Below, one piece after another: positions 34,130 through 45,454 of a DNA stretch of 64,000 nt. Position numbers and translations under genes: made by a program. A model generated the notes under the pieces. That model saw only the letters and a list, made by a program, of their open reading frames with translations. It was not told where the DNA came from and did not search any database. Position 1 is the stretch's first letter. Every line of letters begins with the position of its first letter. This DNA comes from Primulina eburnea (Eukaryota; Streptophyta; Magnoliopsida; Lamiales; Gesneriaceae): the NCBI RefSeq assembly GCF_022965805.1, contig NC_133115.1:31673321-31737320 (forward strand). The letters run 5' to 3'.

Positions 34130-35085
34130 TCGGGTAATTGATTTTATCATATTATCCCTCGCTTATTGTTGATGTTTATCATTATGATCAACCGAGAACA
34201 ATTAACCAAGTAGATAGCAGATAATGTCTAGAAAGCTATGATGGAGAAGTTACGGCTTAGCATCAGCCGTGTTCACCGCGAGTTCGAAGACTCTCATTTG
34301 GATCCATCCCTTCGGGTTGATTTTCAGTGTGGAAATAATATCTATGCCTTAGATCTAGTTTCTCACATACGACGCCAATGATATCAACCAAGTAGCAAAT
34401 CGGGTTGAAATTAGTGGGAGATTATACTGGGTCGGATGGATTTTTTCTCGAGCATGCTGGATTTCAAGCGGAGAGTATCTGAGTAGGAGAACCTACACAC
34501 TTCAAAGAGCAAAGAATCTTAGTGAGGCGTCAGAAAGTTTCCAACATGATCACTCCGATGTTCCAGTCAGTCAAGTGTTTACGCAAAGGAAAGTATATAA
34601 AGAGAGTATGCCTTTTAGTGAAGAAAAATCTGAATACATTAATATCAAGTAAACCTTGTATTTATAAAAAAAAAAAGAAGTCAATTATGGCCTTATTTTC
34701 ATTGTTTGATTGCTACTTACGAAAAGATGGTTTCTTATGCACTGCTTATCTGACACTGCTACATTTGACATCACATATCAATCATGATCTAGTCATGCAC
34801 CTGAAAGACATGCCGATAATATCGAATCATGGTGTCTCATACCTATGGATCCGAGAGTGACACTTGTACCAAAGCACTCGGGTAGATGATCACGGCTGTA
34901 AAGCCCTAACCTCTGGATCTCACTATATTGCTCGGACTTACACTACCCGAGCTCATCTGAGAGTATGGCTCATCTGGATACGTAGTGGTCTAATCTATCC
35001 CCTTGGTTGGTGCTTCCCGAATTTCTCGATTTCACCATAGACCGGATTTTAAGATGACCCAAGCTTTCTGTGGATATCATTGTGG
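34130..35085. mobile_element. Probable LTR-retrotransposon debris
   Basis: Moderately GC-rich, non-coding sequence adjoining the LTR-like block at 35086. A run such as GATCACTCCGATGTTCCAGTC resembles LTR leader sequence of plant gypsy elements. No boundaries or protein domains can be placed. Confidence 0.3.
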
Positions 35086-35960
35086 AAGGTGTCCGTGTAA
35101 TGATTTCAGAATTATACATCATTTGGCTACCTGTAAGGGAACGTAGCCAAATCCCATATATCTTGAATTACAAAAATAATAAATATATTTACACTTTTAA
35201 AAAAATTTATTAATTAACATTTATCGCAATCTTTCCCATCTGAACAATTTCTATACTATTATTTCTTACAATATAATGTACCACATTATAACATTTGAAA
35301 TCTCATTTAACCAAAAAAATTTCACGTTTGTTTGGACGGTGATGCCCTTAAATTTGGTATACTTTTACGGATCTGAGCCCCATCAAGGTGGTCTCCTAGA
35401 CCACAACTCCTAACACTATCAGAAATAGCCCACCAAGGTGCCGGGAAATCGATCATACCAAGGAGTCGGGAATTCTGAGCCCTGACGTGATTAAAAGATA
35501 TGAAGATATTCTCATTAATGGACAAGGGTCTCGACGGATGCAGGATATGTGTAATTCTAATCAGGATAAGGCAAGTGTCCCAACCGCTATGGTCACGGAG
35601 TACTAATGTTTGAAATCTTATATCTCTGGTATAATATTATCTCAGCATGAGTCCTACTCTAATAAAAAAAATTAATCACCTCCATCTATAAATATCAAGT
35701 ATGTGCTACAGTTTTACACATTCACACTCTCTTGTTCACTTCGCACTACTATATCTCACTATTAAGTTTGTTATCTACACTGACTTAAGCATCAGAGAGA
35801 TCATGCTGGAAAACTCTCTAGCTTCCTCTAACCTTATTTATGTCTGTGCAGAACTGAAAGTTCCAACCCGACCCAATCAACTCTGAAGTTTTGAAGATTC
35901 GCTCTTCAATTCGAACTCGAGGTAAAATTTTGATATTATCAAATGACATATCAGCTGGAG
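35086..35960 (+). mobile_element. LTR-like block with TATA and U5-like motif
   Basis: TATAAATA lies at 35687-35694 and ACTGACTTAAGC at 35779-35790, about 85 bases apart. The same pair in opposite orientation occurs at 39301-39308 and 39216-39227. A TATA box followed by ACTGACTTRAGCGTC is a common promoter/R-U5 arrangement in Tat/Athila-type plant LTRs. No gag or pol follows, so this is probably a solo or truncated LTR; ends not defined. Confidence 0.45.
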
Positions 35961-36231
35961 TTCAGTTTTTTACTTTTTTCAAGAAAAATAATAATGGGTT
36001 TCGTGTTAGGTGCAATAACCCGACAATGATTGATGAAAACATGAGATATTACCGACTGACCATCACACAAGTATTCTTTTCTGAAATAGATGAGCTAAAA
36101 ATAGGTCAATAATAGAACTGAGATATTATAAAGAATATGCTTATTTTGAGATGATATCACATATTTATATTTATAAAACGAATCAATTATATTTATATTT
36201 AAAATAAAAAATAATCTCACAATGGTTTTTT

Positions 36232-36967
36232 TATAGGGTTTTTTTAAAAAATAATATAAATTAAAAAAATATTATTAAAATATTAAAAAGTGGAATTGTT
36301 ATCAAAATATAACAATCCGTGAGAGATTCTTCCGGATTCTAATTTATTTTTTATTTTTTAAAAAAAATAAGGGATTCATTTGAATCAAGTCACGGATTCT
36401 GAATCCATAACACACGGATTCTATGTTGCTTCCATTTCGTTTATTTTTTTGCACGGATTTCCTCTGATTCATTTGCCCAAAATTCTTAAAGGTTGTCACA
36501 GATTTTTGTTTTCGGTTGTGCTTTCCGACTACGCTACGTTGGTTTATCGAGCATCAGTAATTTTGAAGTATTTGACATGTATTAATTTATTTTTATTATT
36601 ATTGAAATAATTTTGTTTTATAATGTTATTTTTTGATAAGAATGTTTAACATTGTTAGGTGATAATATTGTTCGTTGATTTTGTCATCCATTTCATTTCA
36701 GCGACTCTTAAAAAGTAACGTTATTATTTTTGTTGATAATATTGAAATTATTTTCGTATTTAGTGTTGTTATTATTATAAAAACAATAAAAAAATTATTT
36801 ATAGAGTTGTTAGTTGTACGAGATAAATTATTATTTTTGAGAAATAATTAATTATGAATAATTATTATGTTTGCAATATGAGATAGACATTGTATAGTTT
36901 TAAAATTTGTTTTTTTTTTTTTTTTTTTGTTTGAATGACTATAATAATATTCGAGTTAGATTAAAAT
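36232..36967 (+). repeat. Left arm of a 1.7-kb long inverted repeat
   Basis: This 736-nt arm is the approximate reverse complement of 37226-37916. Long shared blocks include TTGGTTTATCGAGCATCAGT, TTTTGAAGTATTTGACATGT and AAGTAACGTTATTATTTTTG. The inner half is nearly identical, while the outer half has substitutions and an insertion of about 30 bases near 36510. It contains a run of about 20 T at 36910-36928. No coding sequence. Confidence 0.9.
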
Positions 36968-37040
36968 AGGCGGACGTGAATACTAGCATTATGCAATCTC
37001 CAAGGATATTTATTTGACCGTCGTGGAAGTATGAGTGCAT

Positions 37041-37117
37041 ACTTTTTAATAGGTGACCCAAATAAGAGATCTATCTCACAAATAAAACCCGTGACACCGT
37101 CTCACACAAGTTTTTGC
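37041..37117 (-). mobile_element. GAGACGG foldback MITE, truncated copy 8
   Basis: Only the right half (from about AGGTGACCCAAATAAGAG to CACCGTCTCACACAAGTTT) is present. It lies in the 258-bp loop of the long inverted repeat. Confidence 0.8.
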
Positions 37118-37225
37118 CTTTATAATTTGGTGTACCACAATATAACAAATAATTCATTTATTGATCATGTAGGAATGAAAATCACTGGTGAGTCAGCCAT
37201 ACATTGATATTGGTTAATCCAAAAT

Positions 37226-37916
37226 ATTTTAATCTAACTCAAATATTATTAGAGTCATTCAAACAAACAAAAAAAAATTAAAACTATACAATTTCTATGT
37301 CATATTGTAAACAAAATAATGATTCATAATTAATTATTTCTCAAAAAATGCTAATTTATCTCGTACAACTAACAACTCTCTAAATAAATTTTTTTATTGT
37401 TCTCATAATAATAACAACACTAAATACGAAAATAATTTCAATATTATCAACAAAAATAATAACGTTACTTTTTAAGAGTAGCTCGAATGAAATGGATGAC
37501 AAAATCAACGAACAATATTATCACCTAACAATGTTAAACATTCTTATCAAAAAATAACATTATAAAACAAAATTATTTCAATAATAATAAAAATAAATTA
37601 ATACATGTCAAATACTTCAAAATTACTGATGCTCGATAAACCAACTTAACAAGAATCTGTGACTACTTTTAAGAATTTTGAATGAATCCGAGGAAAGTTG
37701 CGTAAAAAATAGACGAAATGGACACAACATCTGAATGAATCTGTGAGAGAGGGTCACATATTCAAATGAATCCCTTACTTTTTTTTTTTCTTTTCTTTTT
37801 TTAAAAAATAGGACCCGGAAGAATCTCTCCCGGATCGCTATATTTTGATTTTGCAATATTTTAATAAATAGTTTTTTAATTTGTATTATTTTTAAAAAAT
37901 GCCCTTTTTTATATTC
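37226..37916 (-). repeat. Right arm of a 1.7-kb long inverted repeat
   Basis: Reverse complement of 36232-36967 across a 258-bp spacer. Outer-part words GAAGAATCTCTCCCGGATC and ATTCAAATGAATCCCTTA match the left arm's GAGAGATTCTTCCGGATTC and AAGGGATTCATTTGAAT. A transcript across both arms would fold into a duplex of several hundred base pairs. Confidence 0.9.
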
Positions 37917-38193
37917 TAAAAACGTGTGTGGAGAGATTGAAATGGTCAATAGCAGTGCATGTGCCCTAGAAACATTGTAACATGTACATGCTACCGTATT
38001 TAATTTATTATTATTATTTTTTTGGAGTTTGAGTTACAAGTGAGTTTATCTTGGTGTATGATGAGTCATAGGTCATCGGCTATTTAAAATATTTTTCCAT
38101 ATCGCGGATATGATGCAAAAAATAGATATGTTTTTAATACTTTTTTAAATTTGATTTGATTTAATGAATTTTTGTGTTTTAATTTGATTTAAC
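37917..38193. other. Intergenic DNA
   Basis: AT-rich; nothing recognised. Confidence 0.5.
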
Positions 38194-38352
38194 GAAAACT
38201 TGTATGAGACGGTCTCACAGGTCGTATTTGTGAGACAGATATTTTATTTGGGTTATCCATGAAAAAGTATTATTTTTTATTGTGAATATGAGTAGGTTTG
38301 ACCCGTCTCACATATTAAGATCCGTAAAACGATCTTACATGATACTCACTCT
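38194..38352 (+). mobile_element. GAGACGG foldback MITE, copy 9
   Basis: Plus-orientation copy lacking one of the two central AAAAGTAATA-type units, hence about 20 bp shorter than the family. Confidence 0.8.
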
Positions 38353-38739
38353 AATTATTTGGTATGAGATGCTGACACCCCACAGCAAATGAATGATTAT
38401 CCAAAACACTTTGATGATAAACTATTAAAAGAAAAATAGGAAATAATATTTGTGTTGTATTTAGATTTATGAATTTAAAGATAATGACTTCAAATTCATA
38501 ACAAATATATTGATTTGATTGAGTATATATATTTATTTTATATCATTGTAGTGAATTTCAAAATCATTTCAACTACTGTATATGTTATTAGGCCGCGTTT
38601 GACAATTCTGTTACAAGTACATGTAACTTTTTAAATATTTACGCAATATAATGGTGTAGCTATAGCTTATCCCAAACAAACTTATCATAACACACACATC
38701 CAAATTAATTGTAACCACAAATTAATGAATATGTCATTG

Positions 38740-39785
38740 ATAATGTCCGAGTAGATTGGGTGAACTGGTTGGACAATCTATTCGGGCAGAGAAATGTACT
38801 TTTCCTGTAAATATTTCGACCTGTTGGGATGAGTCTGGGCTAGCCTGATGGGATGAGCTCGAGTGATCTAGCCTGGTGGGATGACCCCCGGGCGGTATGG
38901 CCTGTCCTGGTCTGCCCAGGTGCTTTGGCTCAGTCTCTCGGGTGGGAAGGTCTGTATTGGTCTGTCCGAGTGATCTGGCCTAGTCTCCCGGGTGGTCTGG
39001 CCTTTCCTGGTCTGCTCGGGTGCTCTGGCCCGGTCTCTCGGGTGGTATGGCTTGTCCGGTGATCTGACCTGGTCTCCCGAGTGGTGTGGCTTTCCTGGTC
39101 TGTCCGGGTGATCTGGCATTTCCTGGTGGGACGACCTCGGGTCAGACAATCTGCACACATTCAACAAGATAATGTCAGCGGGGCGACAGAAGGGTTTTCG
39201 GATAGACACTTAGACGCTTAAGTCAGTACAAGGTTCACCAAGTTTTGAGAGAATTTATTGAATGCAGTAGATTGTCCTATCTCTAATGAGAAAACTTGAG
39301 TATTTATAGGAGAGAAGATGACATCAATTACAGTGCATGTATATTTTTCCTGATTAGACAGATGCTCATGCCCTTCTTCTGACGAATGCCCATGCCATGT
39401 CATCTGTGAGTAAGTATGGTGGCCCATATTGTTCGGGTTTTGTCATGGGAATTGATTGTCATTCTAATGATGCATGGTGACCCATACTGGTCGGGTGACC
39501 TAAACCCTGGTTGAGCGATAGGACTCTGACTTGACGAGAGGACCCTGGCCGAGCTGGAAGACCCTGGCCAGGCTGGAGGACCCTTGTCGGGTGAGAGGAC
39601 CTTAACCAGGTGAGACGACCCTTGTCAAATTTTACACATGCTCTACTCTTTCGAGCAAATTAGAATTTGATTCGGTTAAGTTTTCTCTTTCCGCCCGATT
39701 CCAATAATGACCCGAACCTTTTCCAGGGTATTAGCCGTCGTTAACCCTTTTTTTAAATCAACAAATTAGCATTTTGATCCAACAA
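38740..39785 (-). mobile_element. LTR-like block with GC-rich tandem motifs
   Basis: On the minus strand a TGTTGGATCAAAATGC start at 39785 is followed by TATAAATA (39308-39301) and ACTGACTTAAGCGTC (39227-39213), as in the block at 35086-35960. This points to a Tat/Athila-type LTR with U3, promoter and U5. The U5 side (38853-39140) is GC-rich and made of repeated GGTGGTCTGGCC, GGTCTGYCCGGGTG and GGTCTCYCGGGTGG words in imperfect units of about 50-60 bp. The U3 side has repeated GAGGACCCTGGCC-like words. The left boundary is uncertain and no target duplication was found. Confidence 0.5.
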
Positions 39786-40188
39786 GGAGCACGCATGTTA
39801 AAGGCTTGAAAACGCACAAAGTTACTTGCCCTGCTTGGATTTTTTAAGAGTAAATTTTTTGTCAACCTTACATTTTTTTTTTCTACCATTAAACAAAAGG
39901 ACTAAAAACCATTTGTCTCGTAATTGAAGTAGGTGTTCAATTTTAAAATAAAAGTCACCAATTCGAACGTAATTTCAAATGTTCTAGAGCATTCAAAAGC
40001 ATGCAATTCCAAGAGTTAATTGTCTGAATTTGAATTGATATTGGTTTTGAACATTGACTTTAGCGACGCATATGAAGTTACACACATAACGTATGTCTGC
40101 TCAGTCGTATATATAAAGCATGACAAACATATATATACTATATTATTAATATTAATTATTTTGCGAGGCGATCGTGTAAATTTCGAAG
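39786..40188. other. Intergenic DNA
   Basis: Nothing recognised. Confidence 0.5.
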
Positions 40189-40367
40189 AGTATGTCTCTT
40201 TTGAGACGGTTTTGTGAATCTTTATATGTGAGACGGGTCAACGCTACCGATATTCACAATAAAAAGTAATACTCTTATCCTGAAAAGTAATATTTTTTCA
40301 TGGAGGACCCAAATAAGATATCAATCTCACAAAATACGACCCGCGAGACTGTTTTACACAAATTCTG
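40189..40367 (-). mobile_element. GAGACGG foldback MITE, copy 10
   Basis: Full-length; the left palindrome is altered to GAGACGGTTTTG and the right to GAGACTGTTTTACAC. Confidence 0.8.
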
Positions 40368-41095
40368 CCAATTTTGAAATACAAAAAGTATCTATCTCAA
40401 TTCTCAAATTACAAAAACACTCTTCTTTTCAACTATTTTCTAATAAAATATTTCTTTGTCTTATCTGTAATTTTGAGTTTTAAAATTATCATATCATCTA
40501 TATCACAAAAAAATAGTTATAAAATTTTTAATTTTAATATAATCCCTAGATTTTTCACAAACCAATAATTTAACATATATTTTTTAATATGTAGATGTTG
40601 ATTAATGGTAATTATCCAAATTGTAAGAAGATCATCGTACCAAGTTTGGAGTCATGTATTACACGTTCAATCGACGTGGGATCTTGTAGATTTCGAGATG
40701 TAAAGTGGTGATAGTCTTCTCCAAAAAAACAGAAATTAAAATTCTTAGTCTTTTTAAAAAAAAATAAAAATTGAAAATACATTTTATTCAAAATATTCAT
40801 CAATTTGGCACTTGACTTGGATAGGGACATCACGTTTATGATCAAAGTGTGGGTGGATTATGGTGGCAAGATTTCGTAGGATTGACTTCTGGCGCATGGT
40901 GTCCCTCGATTAATTTTGCAAGTGGTGAATTAAAATAGTAAGTTGAATTGATTTGGAGAGATATTTCAACCATTATTTGAAATGAAAATCATCTCGAGTG
41001 AATTTCAATTTCATCGTAATTATGATTGCATCTACATATATCAACAAATGATGGATTTGAAATTCATCTAAGAAAATTTCAGTAAAACTAACAAG
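40368..41095. other. AT-rich intergenic DNA
   Basis: No gene or repeat recognised. Confidence 0.5.
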
Positions 41096-41304
41096 GCAAA
41101 AATTTGTGTGAAACGGTCTCACGAGTTGTATTTTGTGAGACGGATCTCTTACTTGGGTCATCTATGAAAAAGTATTACTTTTTATACTAAGAATATTACT
41201 TTTTATTGTGAATATCGGTAGGGTTGACCCGTCTCAAAGATAAAAATTCGTGAGACTGTCTCACATATAAAAATTCGTAAGACCGTCTCACAAGAGACAT
41301 ACTC
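41096..41304 (+). mobile_element. GAGACGG foldback MITE, copy 11 with duplicated end
   Basis: Longer than the family because the right terminal unit (AAAATTCGTGAGACTGTCTC) is present twice, about 33 bases apart. This is a terminal duplication. Confidence 0.8.
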
Positions 41305-41315
41305 AACTAACAATA

Positions 41316-41493
41316 GTATGTCTCTTGTGAGACAATTTCACGGTTTTTTTATCATAAAGACGGATCAGCTATGTCCATTTTTACAATATTAAGTGTACTT
41401 TGACATATAAAATAATATTTTTTTTATGAGTGATCTTAATAATAGATTTGTCTACTAAAATTGAATCGTGAGACCATCTCACAATTTCTTTAA
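41316..41493 (-). mobile_element. GAGACGG foldback MITE, diverged copy 12
   Basis: Strongly diverged but collinear (TATGTCTCTTGTGAGAC at left, GAGACCATCTCACAA at right). It lies 12 bases from copy 11 in opposite orientation, so the two make a large inverted pair. Confidence 0.65.
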
Positions 41494-41567
41494 ATAATCA
41501 AATATATAGATTTGAATTTATGAATTAAAATCCTTTCATCAAGCGCAATAAGTTTCATAAAACATGG

Positions 41568-41748
41568 CAAAAACTTGTGTGAGACGGTTTTACAAGTCGT
41601 ATTTTGTGATACAAATATCTTATTTGGGTAATCAATGAAAAAATATTACTTTTATGCTAAGAGTATTACTTTTTATTGTGAATATTAGTATGATTGACTC
41701 GTCTCACAGATAAAGATTCGTGAGACCGTTTCTCAAAAAACCTACTCT
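41568..41748 (+). mobile_element. GAGACGG foldback MITE, copy 13
   Basis: Full-length plus-orientation copy with GAGACGGTTTTACAAG at the left end. It is the third copy within 650 bp. Confidence 0.8.
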
Positions 41749-42629
41749 AAAACAATTTCCCTCAAGTCTTAATGTGTGTTTGGATTAAGAAATTTTAAGT
41801 CATATATTTCAAATCCACACATTTCTTAATTTATATCAACGTAATGACAGCTATGATGAGTTTGAAATGACAATCATAATCTTTTCTCAAACTACGTGTA
41901 TCCTTCTTAATCAAATATTTCTATATCCAAGTCGTAATCTTAGATTATTTATTATATCAATGCCATCACCTGTAACTTAATTTTTTTCTCAACAAATTTT
42001 AATTTTTGTTTATTTTAACACAATAAAATTAAAAATTCGAATTCATATTAACGTAATTTTAAATAATTTTCCAACAAGACACGATTAAAGCGGGACAATT
42101 CTATCCTACTCTGGGAGATTTACTCACTGTCATTAAATAATATATACATGTATAGCATTTAAAAATAGCTACAATAATTTTATTAGTGTTTATAAATGGG
42201 TATAACATAGAATTTCTTATAATAATTAAATTTTAAAATATTGATTTTTTATATTTCATATGATTCTACCACAAAAATAAAAATAATAGAAATGAAAATC
42301 TCAAACCTCAAACGTAAAAGTTTTACTATCAAAAAAAATTTCACGTAATTTTTAAATATAAAATATTAAGTTTTAAATTTTGAGAATAATAATAATATAA
42401 TGATATAACACATTTTATATATATTAAACGAAATTAGTTTAATGATTAGTTTAGTTGATTTTGGTTAAAGTAGTGTGAAATGTAATAATAATAATAATAA
42501 AAAGACACGCGAAAAAAAAAAAAAGTAGGATAGAATTGCCCATGAAAGCGATTGATGTTTCATCAAAGACCTAGTCAAAAGTAAGTTTCACCAATAACTA
42601 AATGACATGTGTAATGAGTTTAGTAGATA
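41749..42629. other. AT-rich intergenic DNA
   Basis: Contains a short (AAT)n run near 42485-42500. No gene. Confidence 0.5.
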
Positions 42630-42801
42630 TATTGTAAGATGATACCACAAATTTTTATATGTGAGATAGGTCAACTTTACGATATTCACAATAAAAAATA
42701 TTCTTTTAGTATAAAAAGTAATATTTTTTCATGGATGACCCAGATAAAAGATCCGTATCACAAAATACGACCCGTGAAACCGTCTCACACAAATTTGTGT
42801 C
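42630..42801 (-). mobile_element. GAGACGG foldback MITE, copy 14
   Basis: Full-length with a degraded left end and a good right end (GAAACCGTCTCACACAAAT). Confidence 0.75.
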
Positions 42802-43099
42802 CATGAATTTTTGATACACAGTTTATTGTAATAAAAATAAAAAACCAATATATTATTATTGATACTATTATTATATTATAGAATAAAAGTTGGAAAAAAA
42901 ATGTGGGTCGCCATATTTTTTTTAAAAAGCTTGTAATTATTCGATACCCACAGTAAGTTGTGCGTTTTTCCAGTTCATCGTGATCAAGATTCAGTAATTC
43001 CCGATTTATTTCCAGTTCACCCTGTTAGATCTACGGAAAATTAGTCTTCAGTCTCCAGTCGTCGATTTTTTTAGTGTTCAGTCCTTGGGTACTTTTTTA

Positions 43100-43161
43100 A
43101 TACCACATTTCCACATGAAGTGTACCACATTTCCACATGAAGTATACCACATTTTGTATGA
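43100..43161. repeat. Short tandem repeat, 22-23-bp unit
   Basis: The unit TACCACATTTCCACATGAAG plus two to three bases occurs twice exactly and a third time partly (TATACCACATTTTGTATG). Confidence 0.85.
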
Positions 43162-43501
43162 CATAGTATCACAATTTTGTGGATAGAGAGTGAACCCAAA
43201 GAAATATTTTGATAGAAGATTTTTCACCAACTTCCCCGAAGATCTAACAACAGCTAAAACGAAAAAAACACAATTAAAAAAAAAGACTATTTTCTTGAAA
43301 CATTATCTAAATTTCTCGATCTTATAAGATTTTTTCGCGTATCGTTATATTCAAACTTCATTAAAATAATGATGTCTTCATGCCATACTGTGGCTACCCA
43401 CGTGATAATTTCTCAATTGGTCGACATGGAGCTAGGCAGCTAGCTACCCACATCAAATTCATACAACTCCACTCGTCGTAACATTTCTTTATATATATAC
43501 T

Positions 43502-43502
43502 T

Positions 43503-43540
<38 letters not shown>
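43502..43540. repeat. (CA)n-(TA)n microsatellite
   Basis: About eleven CA units followed directly by about eight TA units in intergenic DNA. Confidence 0.9.
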
Positions 43541-44728
43541 TCTTATTTGTGTATTTTAAAATTATTCATCATTTCGAGTAAAAAAATAATTAAAAATTAA
43601 TTAGTGTTAACAGAAAATGTTTTAATGTAAGTTTCTTGTAACATTTAACAAATGATTTGATAATTATCAAGTAAAAAATGACTCAAGGTTCAAAATTTTA
43701 AATCAGCAAGTTCCACGTTTTGAAACCATGTTATCAATCATCTTTTCATTTTATTATACTAATGAATAAGCACATAAAATGCGTGCAATAGTGGAGAGAA
43801 TAATACATGGGAATTTTTAAAGCAAATACGAGCAGTTTTTGGTGGTTTTTATTTTGTAGGAGAACTTTCATTCTATTCTAAGAGATAAATGGAATAAACT
43901 ACAAACAAGATACCCGAGGGGCGGTGACAGATCTGGTTTAGGTAAGTACTTGTGTCACACATATGTTCGATAAGGCCTGAAGCGGAAATTTTAAAATGTA
44001 TTGAGTTAACAAATAAAAAATACACAAAAAACAATATATTATATAAAAAACAAGTCAATGAATTTCTTTATCAATTAACAACATAGCTAACTCATTTAGT
44101 CTATTTTGTGATATTATTTATCGAAAATAAGTGTTTATTAACTTTAATTTTAATAAACTTCTTTCTATTTATGCAATTGATAGTAGGATACTTAACAAAA
44201 TCTTAAAGGTAATATAAGTATTTGAGAATAAATCATTCAATTTTATAAAACACAACATCTAAAAAAATTGTTGAAGTTCTATACAATCATTCATCAAGCT
44301 AGTTAATGACTAACTCGTTAACTTCTCCAAACTCAACAAATGCCCCAAAGTCTCTTCATATTATTTAAATTGTTTAAACCTAACTTGAAGAAAAGATCGA
44401 GGTTGATCAATTATAAACAAAATATAATCAGATTACTCTTTTTTTTATTTAAATATTGGGTCAAACAAATTTATTTCAACAAGTCATCAACTCAAAATAT
44501 ATATGTTGGACCCCCTCAAAAACCGAACCTTGAAGCGGTGGTCTCATTGGCCTCATAAAAGGGCTGGCCCTGTCCGCACCCAAAGTCCAACCCTCACTAT
44601 TTTTTGGGCACAATTTCATGGAACAGTACAATGAAATGATTTTTTTTGTTAATTTATTATATAAGTTCAAACATACTACTACTCTAATTCTTGGATTTGT
44701 TCTGATAGGAGGCATGCACATAAGATTA
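43541..44728. other. Intergenic DNA
   Basis: AT-rich to 44500. A slightly GC-richer patch at 44505-44600 has no recognisable coding content. Confidence 0.5.
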
Positions 44729-45092
44729 GGGGTGGGTACGGTACCGTATACTGTACCGAAAATATCGATATGCAATTTTTCCATACCGATGCCGCACATT
44801 CGATATGAAAAAAGTTTATACCGTACCGACACCGAAAATTTTGTCGGTATACCGAAAATGTGTTTTCGGTATACCGAACTTAAATTTTTAAAAAAATAAT
44901 AATAAAAAATTATTTTCGGTATTTAGGTATATATTGAAATACCGAAAAAAAATATTTCGTACCGATATCGATAACGAAAATTTCGGTACGGTATCATACC
45001 GTACCGAAATTTTCGGTATACCAATTTTTTCGGTAAGTTCGGTATTTTTTTCGGTATGGTTTTTCGGTATTTCGATATTTTTTCCCACCTTT
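44729..45092. mobile_element. Palindrome-rich ACCGAAA element
   Basis: Between AGGGGTGGGTACGGTACCGT on the left and a TTTTTTCCCACCTTT end on the right, the sequence is made almost entirely of CGGTATACCGAAA, GTACCGAAAATTTCGGT and similar self-complementary words in both orientations. The GGGGTGGG/CCCACC ends look like short terminal inverted repeats of a hAT-type MITE. Open frames on both strands are a by-product of the repetition. Confidence 0.6.
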
Positions 45093-45272
45093 ACACAAGA
45101 TCCGAGGAGGAAAGAATAAAAACAGTTGTTTAATTGAATAAATATATATATTTCTGCAACAAAAAAAAATTTCTTCATTAAATTGGAAATTATGCACAAC
45201 CAAAATAATAATAATAAATAATATAAAGTGTCACCAATATTCTGGCAAGTGTGAGAAATTCCCAATTTAAAC

Positions 45273-45357
45273 GCCCAAAGCCCAAAGCTTACTTGCTTTG
45301 CGAATAGTCCAGAGCAATAGGAAAATCGGTTTTCTGGAGCCCAACAACCGAGGCCCA
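45273..45357 (+). promoter_or_regulatory. Site II (TGGGCY) promoter elements of PBF1
   Basis: Four GCCCA cores lie in 85 bases: 45273-45277, 45280-45284, 45339-45343 (AGCCCA) and 45352-45357 (GGCCCA), 98-182 bp before the PBF1 ATG. On the minus strand they read TGGGC, TGGGCT or TGGGCC, the site II elements bound by TCP factors upstream of many plant housekeeping genes. No TATA box is evident, as usual for such promoters. Confidence 0.55.
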
Positions 45358-45454
45358 CTTACTTTTCTGGAGAAAAAAGACATTGCGGCGCCATAGCTCA
45401 AAACATCCATCTTCGCGTTCCTTTTCGCGTCTCTCTCACTATTTCGAAATCGAC

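Noticed and set aside
36380..36610. 76-residue coding region in the inverted repeat arm
   Set aside because: The corresponding frame is not kept in the other arm and no motif is present.
38853..39209. Proline/arginine-rich proteins on both strands
   Set aside because: Products of imperfect GC-rich tandem units within an LTR-like block.
44888..45358. 156-residue protein on the minus strand
   Set aside because: Its length comes from the periodic ACCGAAA palindrome element and then PBF1 promoter DNA; no domain.
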